In this document: in pieces, positions 11,884 through 24,125 of the stretch | Position numbering within the stretch: position 1 is the stretch's first letter | Layout of the letters: the number at the start of each line of letters is the position of its first letter | Origin: Diphasiastrum complanatum | Taxonomy: Eukaryota > Streptophyta > Lycopodiopsida > Lycopodiales > Lycopodiaceae | Assembly: GCA_029204225.1 (NCBI GenBank) | Contig: CM055104.1 | Span: 24,319,285 to 24,383,284, forward strand | Reading direction: 5' to 3' | DNA length: 64,000 nucleotides | Made by a program: the position numbers and the translations under genes | The notes under the pieces: model-generated | The model's database searches: none | Told to the model about the DNA's origin: nothing | What the model saw: only the letters and a program-made list of their open reading frames with translations

Positions 11884-13121
11884 ATGAAAAATTTCAAAAG
11901 ATTTGACGTGTTGTGATGGACTCTTGAAGAACTATACCACCAATTTTTCACAAAGCTTAAAAAATTAGACAACTAGAGATTCACAAAGATCTCAACCATG
12001 CATAAATACTCAAATATGCACTCCTCCTCATTCTAGACATCCAATGGGATCTCAAATTGACCCTCACACTCTCACAAAGAAATTTGAATAGAACTAATTT
12101 GAGTTTCATACATATTATGTCAATTTTTGCTCAATAAATTGATTCAATCACCCCTATTGGATTCCACCAATTACTCTACCTTTAGAGACTTGAAATGAAA
12201 TTCAAAATCAAAAGTTGTGATTTTTCTCACTAAGATATTGTGCTTCAAAGAGCTAATGCCACTTAGAAAGATTTGATCACCTAGGAGAATACAAATTCTC
12301 CACCAATAACAACACAAAATGAGCTTCTAGATCTTGCCTTCTACAAAGGAAGGAACTCTTAGAAAATTGGATCTCTCTCTACACATTTGCCATAGACACC
12401 TTAATGACTCTTTTCAAACCTCACAAACACTCAAAAAAATTGAGTAGGATTGAATAATGTGACTTGGATCTCAATCTCTTTTCTAGAACTTTCAATTGAA
12501 GCCAATCTATGTCAAATTCTACAAAAGATTTGCATAGATGCTCTATATGCACTAGAAACTCTCAAAGGTTTCACTTGGAGGACAGATCCAAGGATGTTTT
12601 CTAGCAAATTGATGCTTCTAAACTTGACCCTATCACTCTTGAACAAATCTAGAGTGATGGTACAATGGATTTCAACCTCTCACCTTGCATATCACTCCTT
12701 AATATATGATTTTTAGCAAAATCTCTCTCAACTTCAACATGCACTCAAAAAATCAGAGATAATCAATTAATGCACCTAATTCAAGCTTCAAATTTAATTT
12801 CTTGGCTGATCTAATCCAAGAACTAATCAAGGGATTAGATTCTCTATAGAAAATGCTTGATTTTGCACCAAAAATCTCTCAAATTGGATATGTGAGTCAA
12901 ATTCTACAAATTTTTGAAATTTCTCAATCAAAACCGGAGCTGTATGGACTCACACGTGTGAAAAGAGTTCCTACAGCCCACAACAAGATCTGGACCAAAA
13001 AGTTTGAGGATAGCTATCAAATCCAACTCGCTACACAAAATTTGACTAGTTTCCAAAAAGATGCTAATTTTGGCTTTGATTTGGATTAACCCTATCAATT
13101 TCAACAAAACCTCTTGTACTA
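11884..13121 (-). other. Untranslated leader side of the LTR element
   Basis: AT-rich sequence between the primer-binding site and the ORF, with no coding similarity seen to copia gag. It contains the palindrome CACACGTGTG at 12951-12960, 174 bp inside the primer-binding site. Confidence 0.5.
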
Positions 13122-13134
13122 GGCTTTGATACCA
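13122..13134 (-). promoter_or_regulatory. tRNA primer-binding site of the LTR element
   Basis: On the minus strand this reads TGGTATCAAAGCC, one base from the usual plant copia initiator-methionine site TGGTATCAGAGC(C). It directly abuts the LTR end (CA at 13135). Confidence 0.82.
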
Positions 13135-13431
13135 TGTGCAAAAAGTACAAAAAGGACCAAGAGTGTATCCTAATCTGATCCTCAAGAGGGATTGGTTGTC
13201 AGATTACTTGATCTATCAATCTACTTGAGATTAAGATCAATCTAGATCAATTCTAGACACAAAATCCTAACAAGAACAATCATTAATTGAAGGTAGGTGT
13301 ACTTTCTGGTTTCACACGTGTGAAACATTGTCTGAGTACAGACTCCAACCTGAAAATCAAGTACACATTGATAGAACCTCAAAACAATCAAGACAAATGT
13401 AGACAAATGGAGAGAATCACTCAAAACTGCT
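13135..13431 (-). mobile_element. 5' LTR of the element, truncated
   Basis: Matches 9366-9670 with scattered substitutions. The rest of the expected 824 bp LTR is missing and is replaced at 13432 by an inverted interior segment. It contains CACACGTGTG at 13313-13322. Confidence 0.8.
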
Positions 13432-13591
13432 TCCAAAAATAAACTCAAGAAATATGGTTGAATCCATGTGGCTCACATTTCAAGGGAAAGAGGAGCATAT
13501 CTCATGTGGTATACATCTCATACTTACTTCTCTTATGTCATTTGATAAATCAATTTGCTTTAGTGAGATCATTGCATCTCAAAATTGGAGT
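13432..13591 (+). repeat. 160 bp inverted copy of the element interior
   Basis: This is the reverse complement of 10901-11060, identical over 160 bp as I read it. The junction with the LTR shows shared TTCCAAAA sequence, so microhomology may have guided the join. Confidence 0.85.
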
Positions 13592-14340
13592 AGACCCCCT
13601 TAAATTAGTTAGAGTGAGCCACCTTTTGATGGTGACCTTTAGTGGAAGGAAAAATTCCACATGTAATTCTAATTTAGTGGAATTGCCACATGGGCTCCAC
13701 ATGGGCAACCTTCTTGCTTATTTAAGGGCCCTTCTCTCTTGTGAGGGTGCTTTGATTGTATTGTCAAGTTCTCTTGAGCAAATAAAGAGGATCCTCCACG
13801 AGTTCTTGATGATAGCTTAGCTCCTTGTTCATGGCAATGCTCTTGAGTGAGATTTCTATGAGCATGCTTGATTCCTTTGCATTGTGGATTAACTAGGTTC
13901 TTGTTTCTTGTTTCTTGTTTCTTGTTTCTTGCTTAGTTGTGGATTAGCATTCAGTTCTTGTTTGTGGAATCTTGTAGTAATCAGCATTCAAGTAAACTAG
14001 ATAGGCTGGTTTGTGGTATAGATCTTGCATAATCCCTAACAACCCAGTTCTTGATTGTTCTTAAGTAGTCTAAGCATCAAGTGATGAGTGTTTCTTGATT
14101 CTTAGATTGTTAAAATGTTGTTAGGAATCTAGTTTCTTGAATCTTGTTTCTAGTTTCTTGAATCTTGTTTCTTGTTTTAGTAGTTAATCTGGTTCTTGAT
14201 TGTTTTCTGATTTAGTAGTTAGTGGTAGGATTGCTCTTTGTATGGAACGTTGATCTTCTTGAGCTTTGTCTGGTTACTTATGTAGCTGAGTATCGGATTT
14301 GAGTTACCCATTGACAGTCTGGGAATACATGTTTAAACCT
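13592..14340 (+). mobile_element. LTR-like sequence with TATA and polyadenylation-type signals
   Basis: The sequence has a TATTTAAGG TATA-like box (about 13717-13726) and a downstream AATAAAG signal (about 13779). Both fit the U3-R-U5 layout of a plant LTR on the + strand. A (GTTTCTT)n tract follows at 13896-13931. No partner LTR was found, so it may be a solo or truncated LTR. Confidence 0.45.
13896..13931 (+). repeat. (GTTTCTT)n microsatellite, about 4-5 copies
   Basis: A seven-base unit is repeated without interruption, with looser TTTCTTGAATC variants continuing to about 14175. Confidence 0.85.
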
Positions 14341-14500
14341 GAGTAATGCTTCTGCTTTGTAACAGTTCTAATAAGAAGAAGAACCACAAAGAACCGTAAC
14401 AACAGAAGTAAAGTAATCCAAGAAGAAGAAAGAGGTAAAAAAGAAACGTGTTCACAGATTCAGTGAACAGGAATAGTGCTTCCCCTTGCGATGCTAGCTT

Positions 14501-15300
14501 GCTACAATTGTCTTGTATGCCATGAAAGCATAAATATATCACATTTGATAGAGGAATATCAAACATAACTAGGAAGTACCAAATATACGGGATATGACAA
14601 GGGTAAGATTTTTGCAAGGGTTCCAATATCAACTCCCATTGAGTGGTTAATAGCATCATCACAAGAAAATTGTTTTTGATTGAGGAAAAATTGCAACTTG
14701 AACTATTGTTGGGCTATGGAAACATAGATTCAAATAACAAGGGACATCCCACCAGCTATCATGAAAATGATTAGTAAAATTGATTGAGAAAACCTAACTT
14801 GATCAACCTTAAGAGCATCCCATCGCTAGTGCACTACTGACCACAAATAATCTCTACAAATGGAATTTGGTTTGCCAATTACCAATTTCACTCAACTTCC
14901 TACTAAAAATGGACTGCACTAGTATATATGAATTATACAAACAACTAGCTATAAGATTGCAAAAAGAAGGGATCCAACATACTTCATCCATGTGAAACTA
15001 TCCAACTATCCAAAGTGGTGGAATTTAAAAGTGTAGATTATGTGAGAATAAACACATAAACCTTGATGAATCTAAGGAATCTGGCTATTGGTTGAAGTAA
15101 AACCTTGACGTGTTCACAAGAACTTGTTGTTTTAAAAAATTATCTGCATCTTGAGGATCTCCTAGATTTATGTTGGGGCATCATCTTGATTAAGTCAAAG
15201 GATGGCATTGTGTGGCTCTAAAGGGGCCCTAAACCATGAGTTTTGAGACATGTGATGCTTCAATCCTTAATCTAGACCATTAGAGAGATGATCAATATGA
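14501..15300 (+). repeat. Direct repeat copy A (about 0.8 kb)
   Basis: Starts GCTACAATTG and runs parallel to copy B at 17064, through shared landmarks such as ACTGCACTAGTATATA and CTCCTAGATT. The two copies are about 2.56 kb apart, in the same orientation. They may be LTRs of a small element or a segmental duplication; I saw no primer-binding site between them. Confidence 0.75.
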
Positions 15301-15466
15301 CTAGGGTGCTGAATCCTCTCTCTAAACTAGCAAGGTGTAGTGCGGCAAGGTTAGAAAATTGTATAGAAACTCGTGGAGAACTCACTCTTTATCTTTGTAA
15401 TCCATCACCCTTTCTATAATACCACTGTTAGGATCTCTAACACTACAGAAGGGGCAATCTGAAACC

Positions 15467-15493
<27 letters not shown>
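15467..15493 (+). repeat. (CT)n microsatellite
   Basis: Uninterrupted CT dinucleotides. Confidence 0.95.
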
Positions 15494-15497
<4 letters not shown>

Positions 15498-15988
15498 CAA
15501 TGTAGACTAATGGCACGCACAAATGCCATGTGTTGTGACAGTGCAATTATTGGTACTATCTTCCAGGCTGATGGCATGCACAAGTGCCATGTGTCATAAT
15601 AGCTCAATTACTAGTATTTTCACTTAGCTAAATATTTTCTATGTTCATAGACTTATTGGATGTACCAAATAGTGCATGTATGTTTCCAACCTTGAATTAG
15701 GCCTCTATGGTCGTTCATTGCTTACTTAAGAAGTTTGTGCATATGCTAGATCCATTACGAGATATTAGAACTAAAACTAGGCCCTTTGTCAAGGTGCTTT
15801 TTTTTACTTTGCACGCTTTCAATGCTTAAGTGGCCCAATCAATGGTGTCCCTCTGTGACGAACTATAACAGTGCTTGACAGACAGAAATTGCTTTTGCCT
15901 TTCCCGACCAAATTTTGGTGATTTCAAAAATCCCGCTGGGCAATACAAACGACTGTGATTGGACCACAATACTGCCCAAATAGTCACA

Positions 15989-16127
15989 GTTTTGGGCGGT
16001 CAGTCAACAGTCAACAGTCAACCTGATATCGGATCGACCGTGGTTGACCAATTTAACCACCCAAAATTGGTCAACCGCATGTCGATCCGATATCAGGTTG
16101 ACCGTTGACTGATCGCCCAAAACTTTG
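15989..16127. repeat. Foldback sequence, near-perfect stem about 65 bp
   Basis: GTTTTGGGCGGTCAGTCAAC at 15989 pairs with its complement ending near 16123. The stem continues through CAACCTGATATCGGATCGAC paired with GTCGATCCGATATCAGGTTG. The loop is about 8-10 bases near 16055-16062. The left arm has one extra AGTCAAC unit. Confidence 0.85.
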
Positions 16128-16164
16128 ACTAAGAATATCTCTTTAACCGTAGCTCGGAACTGGT

Positions 16165-16260
16165 TCATGTTGGATGTCTTGAAAAGCCTCGTCGAGGGCT
16201 TTCTAATGGCACTGTAATTGTCTCAATCTAAGTTTTCGTTCAAAAGTTACCATTTTTTTT
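16165..16260 (+). repeat. Dispersed repeat related to the inverted-repeat arms
   Basis: GGGCTTTCTAATGGCACTG and the following GTCTCAAT...AAAGTTAC segment resemble 6278-6372 (right arm) and the reverse complement of 3200-3285 (left arm). Confidence 0.55.
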
Positions 16261-16544
16261 TTTACAACAGGCAATATCGGTTCAGCAAGCCCGACCCAAT
16301 CATGATATTTTCGTTCCACACTCCTGCGCCCATCCGCTATAGCCTACTTTCCGACTTTTCTACCTGATATCAGTGCGAAAGAAATTGTAATAGAAGGTGA
16401 GGAAGGAATGGTAGAAGCTGATGTGCCAATTGAAGTAGAAAAGAATGTTAAAAGAAAAACAATGAAGGAATTGGAAATAGCAATGACATGAATGTTCAAG
16501 TTCTACCTAAATTTGAAACATCCCTAGCTATAATTTGAAAACTC

Positions 16545-16723
16545 ATACAATTAGGACTCGAGAGAAACCACCCTCGTAAGAGACAAAACTCTTGGAAAAG
16601 CAGAGTGGGAGGTGAATGACCAAATAGAAAAACAATACAATTAGGACTCGAGAGAAACCACCTTCGTAAGAGACAAAACTCTTGGAAAAGCGGAGTGGGA
16701 GGTGAATGACCAAATAGAAAAAC
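16545..16723 (+). repeat. Tandem duplication, 90 bp unit, two copies
   Basis: The two units starting at 16545 and 16635 differ at about three positions. Unit landmark: ACAATTAGGACTCGAGAGAA. Confidence 0.92.
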
Positions 16724-17063
16724 CAGAGGAAGATAGGGATGACATGACACTCACGAACTTGGCCAAGCAAGAAAATGGAGATGAAGAAAAGTAATCTCAA
16801 CACGAGAGAATGGCCAAGAAGGACATGAATGTTGGAGATAAAATGAACAAGACAACAGAGGATTAAAAATTGTACTTGTTAAAGGTCTATGCAAGGCATA
16901 ACAATGAAAAAGAATCTTGTGGAAATTGTTTTTGATAGATGATCAACTCTATGTTGTAGAATGACAATCAACAATTTGACATCAAAGTCTCCCAAAAAGA
17001 TCAAAGACACATTCTTTTGTAATAGCAAAACAAGAAAAAGGCAAGGAGAATATTTAGAAAGCT

Positions 17064-18010
17064 GCTACAATTGTCATGTATGCCATCAAAGCATAAATAT
17101 ATCACGTTTGATTGAGGAATATCAAATATAACTAGCAAGTATCAATACACGGCATATGACAATGGCAAGATGTTTGCAAGGGTTTTAATATCAAGTCAGA
17201 TGGAGTGTTTTAATAGTAGCATCACAAGAAAATTGTTTTCAATTGAAGAAAAATTGAAACTTCAACCATTTTGGGCTATGGAAACATAGATTCTAATAAC
17301 AAGGGACATCCCAACATGAAAATGATTAGTAAAATTGATTGAGAAAATCTAAGTTGATCAACCTTAAGAACATCCCATAGCTAGTGCACAATTGACCACA
17401 AATAATCTGTACGATTGGAATTTGGTTTGCCAATTACAAATTGCTCTCAACATCCTACTAAAAAAGGACTGCACTAGTATATACCGACTATACAAGCAAC
17501 TTTTTTAAGAAACATTGCTGAATGGCATCCTTTCTACTAAATTGTCAAAAAAAAGGGATCCAACGAACTTCATCCATGTGTAACTATCCAACTATCCAAA
17601 GTTTTGAAATTTATAGCGTAGATTATGTGGACCAACATGAGCATAAACACATAAACCTTGATCAATTTAAGCAAAGTGGCCATTGGTTGAAGTAAAATCT
17701 TGATGTGTTCCCAAGAAATTGTTGTATGAAAAGGTTACCCACATCTTGAGGAGCTCCTAGATTCATATTGGAACATCCTTTTGATTAAGTCAAAGGATAG
17801 TATTGACCTTATCCCAGGGTCCCATGTGGTTCTAGAGGGGCCATAAACCTTTGTGATGTGTGATTATTCAATCCTTGACCTAGATCATTACATAGATGAA
17901 TATTGACTTGACCCACTGAGATCAAGAAACAAGATTTCATGGGAAGCTCAGTTCTTGGATTCCATGTGTGCTTACAACCTTATTATTGTTCAATAGGTGG
18001 AAAGATACTT
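17064..18010 (+). repeat. Direct repeat copy B (0.8-0.95 kb)
   Basis: Collinear with copy A at 14501-15300. It continues further, and its end resembles copy C at 8950-9120. Confidence 0.72.
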
Positions 18011-20284
<2,274 letters not shown>

Positions 20285-20408
20285 TACATGTCTTGTGTAA
20301 GTGCTATGTAAAACAATAGAGATATGCTTAAGTTAGAAGATAAATGTCTTGCGTAAGTGCTATGTAAAACATCATGTGTTTGCTGCATGTTAACATCATC
20401 TCCGCCAG

Positions 20409-20487
20409 TATGAAAGAGATCTTGGCTAGGTACGAGAAATATTCTGTGGACGTGCAGATGAAACCAATTTTCCATCATGACCTTGAG
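20409..20487 (+). CDS. MADS-box gene exon 2 (I domain)
   Basis: This 79 bp exon has its acceptor at CCAG and its donor at GAG/GTGAG. One base completes a serine codon left open by exon 1, then it reads MKEILARYEKYSVDVQMKPI, a typical intervening-domain start. The phase and length match MIKC exon 2, which is the best evidence that the distant exon 1 belongs to this gene. Confidence 0.85.
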
Positions 20488-20763
20488 GTGAGAAAACACA
20501 AGTTGAACTACACACCTGCGCAAGAATCACAATGTTAAAATGCATACGGTACTCAACTAAAAGGTTGTCCTAAGTGTAGTGCTATTATCTTTACTGTGAA
20601 TGTTTTCCAAGTAATTTGTGAGTCTGTATCTGTATGTCAATCAAATAGGCACGGCTTAATGGCAGACTGCTTGCTTAAGTCCATAACAAGGTTTCGGAGA
20701 ATGAATTCAGAATAGCTTGCTCAGTTTGAAAATTTGACTTGAATTTTTATCTGCTATTACCAG

Positions 20764-20819
20764 AGTCATCAACCTGAAAAACTTAAGGAGCAGTTGGATC
20801 AATGCAATCAGAGAATTAG
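20764..20819 (+). CDS. MADS-box gene exon 3 (start of K-box)
   Basis: This 56 bp exon is in phase 0 and ends in phase 2. It encodes SHQPEKLKEQLDQCNQRI, the heptad-patterned start of the keratin-like K domain. Confidence 0.82.
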
Positions 20820-21075
20820 GTACAAGCTTGCACTCATATGCATTCTATGGAAGCTATCAGTGTAGAGTACTTGCATCTTAGAAATCACTTAACATTAAAC
20901 AGATAATTCTACTTAAGATTCAATTTTTGCCTTTATGTCTTCATCTGTAAGATGGATTGTAGTCGAACGCCTGACCTCGAGCAGACGAATTAAGTAAGTC
21001 CTCACCAACTTAGCGCTTATTGGAGGACGAACAAATAAGGTTTTATCTATTTTTTAAAGTAATCTACATTCACAG

Positions 21076-21175
21076 GCACATGCTAGGCGAGGATCTGTCG
21101 GCTCTGAATCTGAACTAGTTGGAGGAACTTGAACAACGGCTTTATGTTGGATTAAATCGCATCCGCATGAAGAAG
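21076..21175 (+). CDS. MADS-box gene exon 4 (K-box) with in-frame TAG
   Basis: This exon is exactly 100 bp, the usual size for MIKC exon 4. It reads RHMLGEDLSALNLN, then TAG (21116-21118), then LEELEQRLYVGLNRIRMKK. The stop stands where E, K or N-E is normal in the L-x-x-E-L-x-x-L-E heptads, so one base change would explain it. Confidence 0.85.
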
Positions 21176-21335
21176 GTAATATCTATACAAAGGTCGTGGT
21201 TGGTGGGACTTTCCAACTAAAGAGCATAAGAGGTTTCCGGTGTTTCCCTGGGAATTTCACGGTTTGGTAAGTCTTTTGCTCTCTCAATGCGTCACAGTCG
21301 ATATGAGTAATTATGATTATGTAATTGGTTTGCAG

Positions 21336-21377
21336 GATGAGGTTCTTCTTCATCAGATCGATGACTTAAGTAAAAAG
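21336..21377 (+). CDS. MADS-box gene exon 5 (K-box)
   Basis: This 42 bp, phase-0 exon encodes DEVLLHQIDDLSKK and is bordered by TTGCAG and GTATAC. Its size is exactly that of MIKC exon 5. Confidence 0.85.
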
Positions 21378-22586
21378 GTATACGGTTCTTCATGCATTTT
21401 ATATGTGATGATTAAGAAATAGCTGTGTTTTAATTGGGTGTAATAGACGGGAAACCTTGGTCTGTCTCCTGTGATTAATCTGAAACGTTCCTTGATACCA
21501 TGATACTAAAGAAGAGTTACATACCATACTTATATTCTTGAGGACATAAGAAAACGACTTAGGACTCCGAATTCATCAGAACGTGCACAACAATTTTATG
21601 GAAAGACACTCTAATCGAATATGCCAAATCGTTAAGTTCATAACATTCTCTTTGTTAAGAGCAGAGCTCCACTTGCCGTTAGTGCCGTCATATCAGATAA
21701 ATGTTAACGAAAAGCAGCTGGTGTTAATGGCCAAGTTCTGCCCCAGTATGATTATTGTGAAGTTGACGAGATTGCTGCCCCATTACAATATGTCCTGACC
21801 TATTAGAAATTGTTGATGAGAGGCAATTTGTGATGGTCAAATCAGGTGGATCCAACCCTGGGATAACTCTATCCAAGTTCGGATGTGGCTCGTGGAAGGG
21901 GTGTGTAGGGATCAGCTGGGCACAAATCTTTGAGCGAACATCTGTGCAGAAGCCTGTTATCCAAAAAATGTCAGTAAGGTGAGGTTCTGACTGATTGCGA
22001 TCAGGGGAGTGAGCATTAGGCTTATCAGATGCATGCCATTTGGCTCTAAGATACTTCATGCAAGGCTCTTGGTTTCGACGTTGCATCAAAGGATATCAAG
22101 TGGGATATCGTTTCTCTTAAATCGAATATCCAAAATACAGGTTGTGACAGGGATAGGGTGCCTTGCATCATGCTGGGCTGTAGAGACAGATTTGAAGGGA
22201 GCCTGAAGGGCTTAGTAGGTGACCATGTGCAGCTTGCCAGACCATTTATCTTCTTGCAAGAAGTACATCATTCACTTGGTGCCTAGTGGAAATAGCTAAT
22301 TGACCTTTTTAAGTATTGGAAGTAGTGAAGCAGCTTCATTTGCCTGCCCAAGTTTGAAGTTCTAAATATAGTCTCACTAATAATTGGGATGCCCCCCTTG
22401 ACCTGATGTGATCCATCCCCAAAAGAGCACACAACCAATGAACAAACTATTGCACTTTACAACTGGATTGCATATCCTGCATGATCATCGTCTAATTTCT
22501 CTTGTATGGATCATAGTATAAGCTGCATCTCACTTGGTTGTGGATATCATTGGTCAAAATATAGTCTTGTAGATCATGTCAAACAG
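21378..22586. other. MADS intron 5, no recognised gene
   Basis: 1.2 kb intron. A 121-codon minus-strand ORF at 21724-22089 has no recognisable motif and is probably chance. Confidence 0.5.
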
Positions 22587-22628
22587 GAATTTATCTTGCT
22601 GGAGGAAAATCAAATGTTGCGCTACAAG
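22587..22628 (+). CDS. MADS-box gene exon 6 (end of K-box)
   Basis: This 42 bp, phase-0 exon encodes EFILLEENQMLRYK, the K3 helix with the common L-x-E-E-N-x-x-L-R pattern. The borders are AACAG and GTAACT. Confidence 0.83.
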
Positions 22629-22745
22629 GTAACTATCTATCTCCTTCGAAAATATTCGATGCCATGATATAAGACGTCAAATATCCAAATTATTGTTCTA
22701 AGCGGATCTTTTGCAACTTTGGTTAAGTGACTCACACTCTTGCAG

Positions 22746-22904
22746 ATTGTCATGGATAATGAGCTGACAAAACCCATGCTTGATTATATGAACGTGGAAA
22801 CAAGGGAACCGTCAAGAGTAGAAAACATTGATGAGGGACTCCCGGTTCAGCAAGATCACCAAATGTGTACACACAACAACCATTGCAAACGCTGCACGCT
22901 TTGA
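22746..22904 (+). CDS. MADS-box gene exon 7 (C-terminal region)
   Basis: This 159 bp exon begins IVMDNELTKPMLDY and ends at TGA (22902-22904). The C-terminal domain is short and shows no motif I recognise. An alternative donor leading to another 3' exon cannot be excluded. Confidence 0.65.
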   Translation: MVMDNELTKPMLDYMNVETREPSRVENIDEGLPVQQDHQMCTHNNHCKRCTL

Positions 22905-23534
22905 ACAACGTGTTCTATAAGATTCTTGACTTGGGACTCACCTCGATCATGTTATATGTTTCAACAGCCCATACCAACCGGATCCACCAATTGAGATTCC
23001 TGCATCAAACCAATGACTTAAATGATTTCTACCAGAAGATGTGCAAATTTCACAGCCATACTTTTGTGGAATCTGAAGGCAACAAGTCAATCGAAGTTTA
23101 CCTTTCATGATTCTATCAATTGAGGGTAAACTTAAATCAATGTTAAGGTCCATGGCTCCCCAAAGTCTTATATCCTATTGAAAAAATCCATGAAAATTGC
23201 ATATTAACCTGCAATAGATATTCTGTATGTTTGAATACCTATGTCCTTGAGCCTCTTATAAGCTCCGATCCTATCAACTGTTGAATATTAGGTCCTTATT
23301 GACTATATGTTTTCAACTTATGATTGGTATCTATAGCTTTTAAAAATAATTATATTAGATCTAGACTTGAGTAGTCGTGGCTCATTCTTTGCTTGTAGAT
23401 TCCTTTATTTAATAACTTTGTCGATTTGGACAAACTCATCGATGGACAAAAGTTGGGTCCAAAATGGAAAAGTTGCCATTTTTTAGTTTTGGACTTCTTA
23501 TGGCATTATCACATGATTTGATTAGATTTCACGG

Positions 23535-23536
<2 letters not shown>
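22905..23536. other. 3' flank of the MADS gene
   Basis: AT-rich, with several AATAAA-like sites. No gene seen. Confidence 0.5.

Positions 23537-23607
<71 letters not shown>
23537..23607 (+). repeat. (GA)n microsatellite
   Basis: About 35 uninterrupted GA units. Confidence 0.95.
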
Positions 23608-23609
<2 letters not shown>

Positions 23610-23626
23610 TGAGTTGTATGAGTAGC

Positions 23627-23960
23627 GCTTCAAATATGTATAAGATCGAGCAACTTTTCGTGTGTTTTACTTAAAGGAATGGATTTTGTGAATCATCTCA
23701 AAAATCAATCCCCCTATGAATACAAGATTCCCTTGTGTGCTCTGCGCTCATTCTAACCGTTAGAATAAAAAATCATAAAAAAGTGAGAATGACCTATACA
23801 TGCTTCAAATATGTAAAAGATGGACAACTTTGCTTGTGTTTTACATAAAGGGATGAATTGTGTGAATCATCTTGAAAATCGGGCCCCTTATAAGGACCAA
23901 ATTCCATTGTTTGCTCTCTATCATTTTAACAAAGAATCAAAGATCATAAAAAAGTGAAAT
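23627..23960 (+). repeat. Diverged tandem duplication, period about 175 bp
   Basis: GCTTCAAATATGTA at 23627 and at 23802 begin two collinear copies that both end in ATCATAAAAAAGTGA. Divergence is roughly a quarter of positions. Confidence 0.75.
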
Positions 23961-24030
23961 TCAAAGGTGAAACATGTACATGCCAATAAGGTTTTATGAC
24001 ATTAAAAAAGCCATAAAGACTTTCATGGAC

Positions 24031-24032
<2 letters not shown>

Positions 24033-24121
<89 letters not shown>
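24033..24121 (+). repeat. (CT)n microsatellite
   Basis: About 44 CT units. The nearby GA tract at 23537 is its complement, so the two could pair. Confidence 0.95.

Positions 24122-24125
<4 letters not shown>

Larger units (their letters stand above)
9366..13591 (-). mobile_element. Non-autonomous copia-like LTR retroelement, minus strand
   Basis: Two direct repeats flank an interior with retroelement landmarks on the minus strand: a 3' LTR (9366-10189), a primer-binding site (13122-13134) and a 5' LTR starting at 13135. A purine tract (GAGGAGGGTGAA) stands before the 3' LTR. Both LTR ends are TGCAAAAA-type and TTTTTGCACA-type. The shared 305 bp of the LTRs differ at about 15 positions by my count. 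No gag, integrase or reverse transcriptase is visible. Instead the interior carries a long ORF of unknown family. The 5' LTR is cut at 13431 by an inverted copy of the element's own interior. The element sits inside intron 1 of the MADS gene, opposite to it in orientation. Confidence 0.8.
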
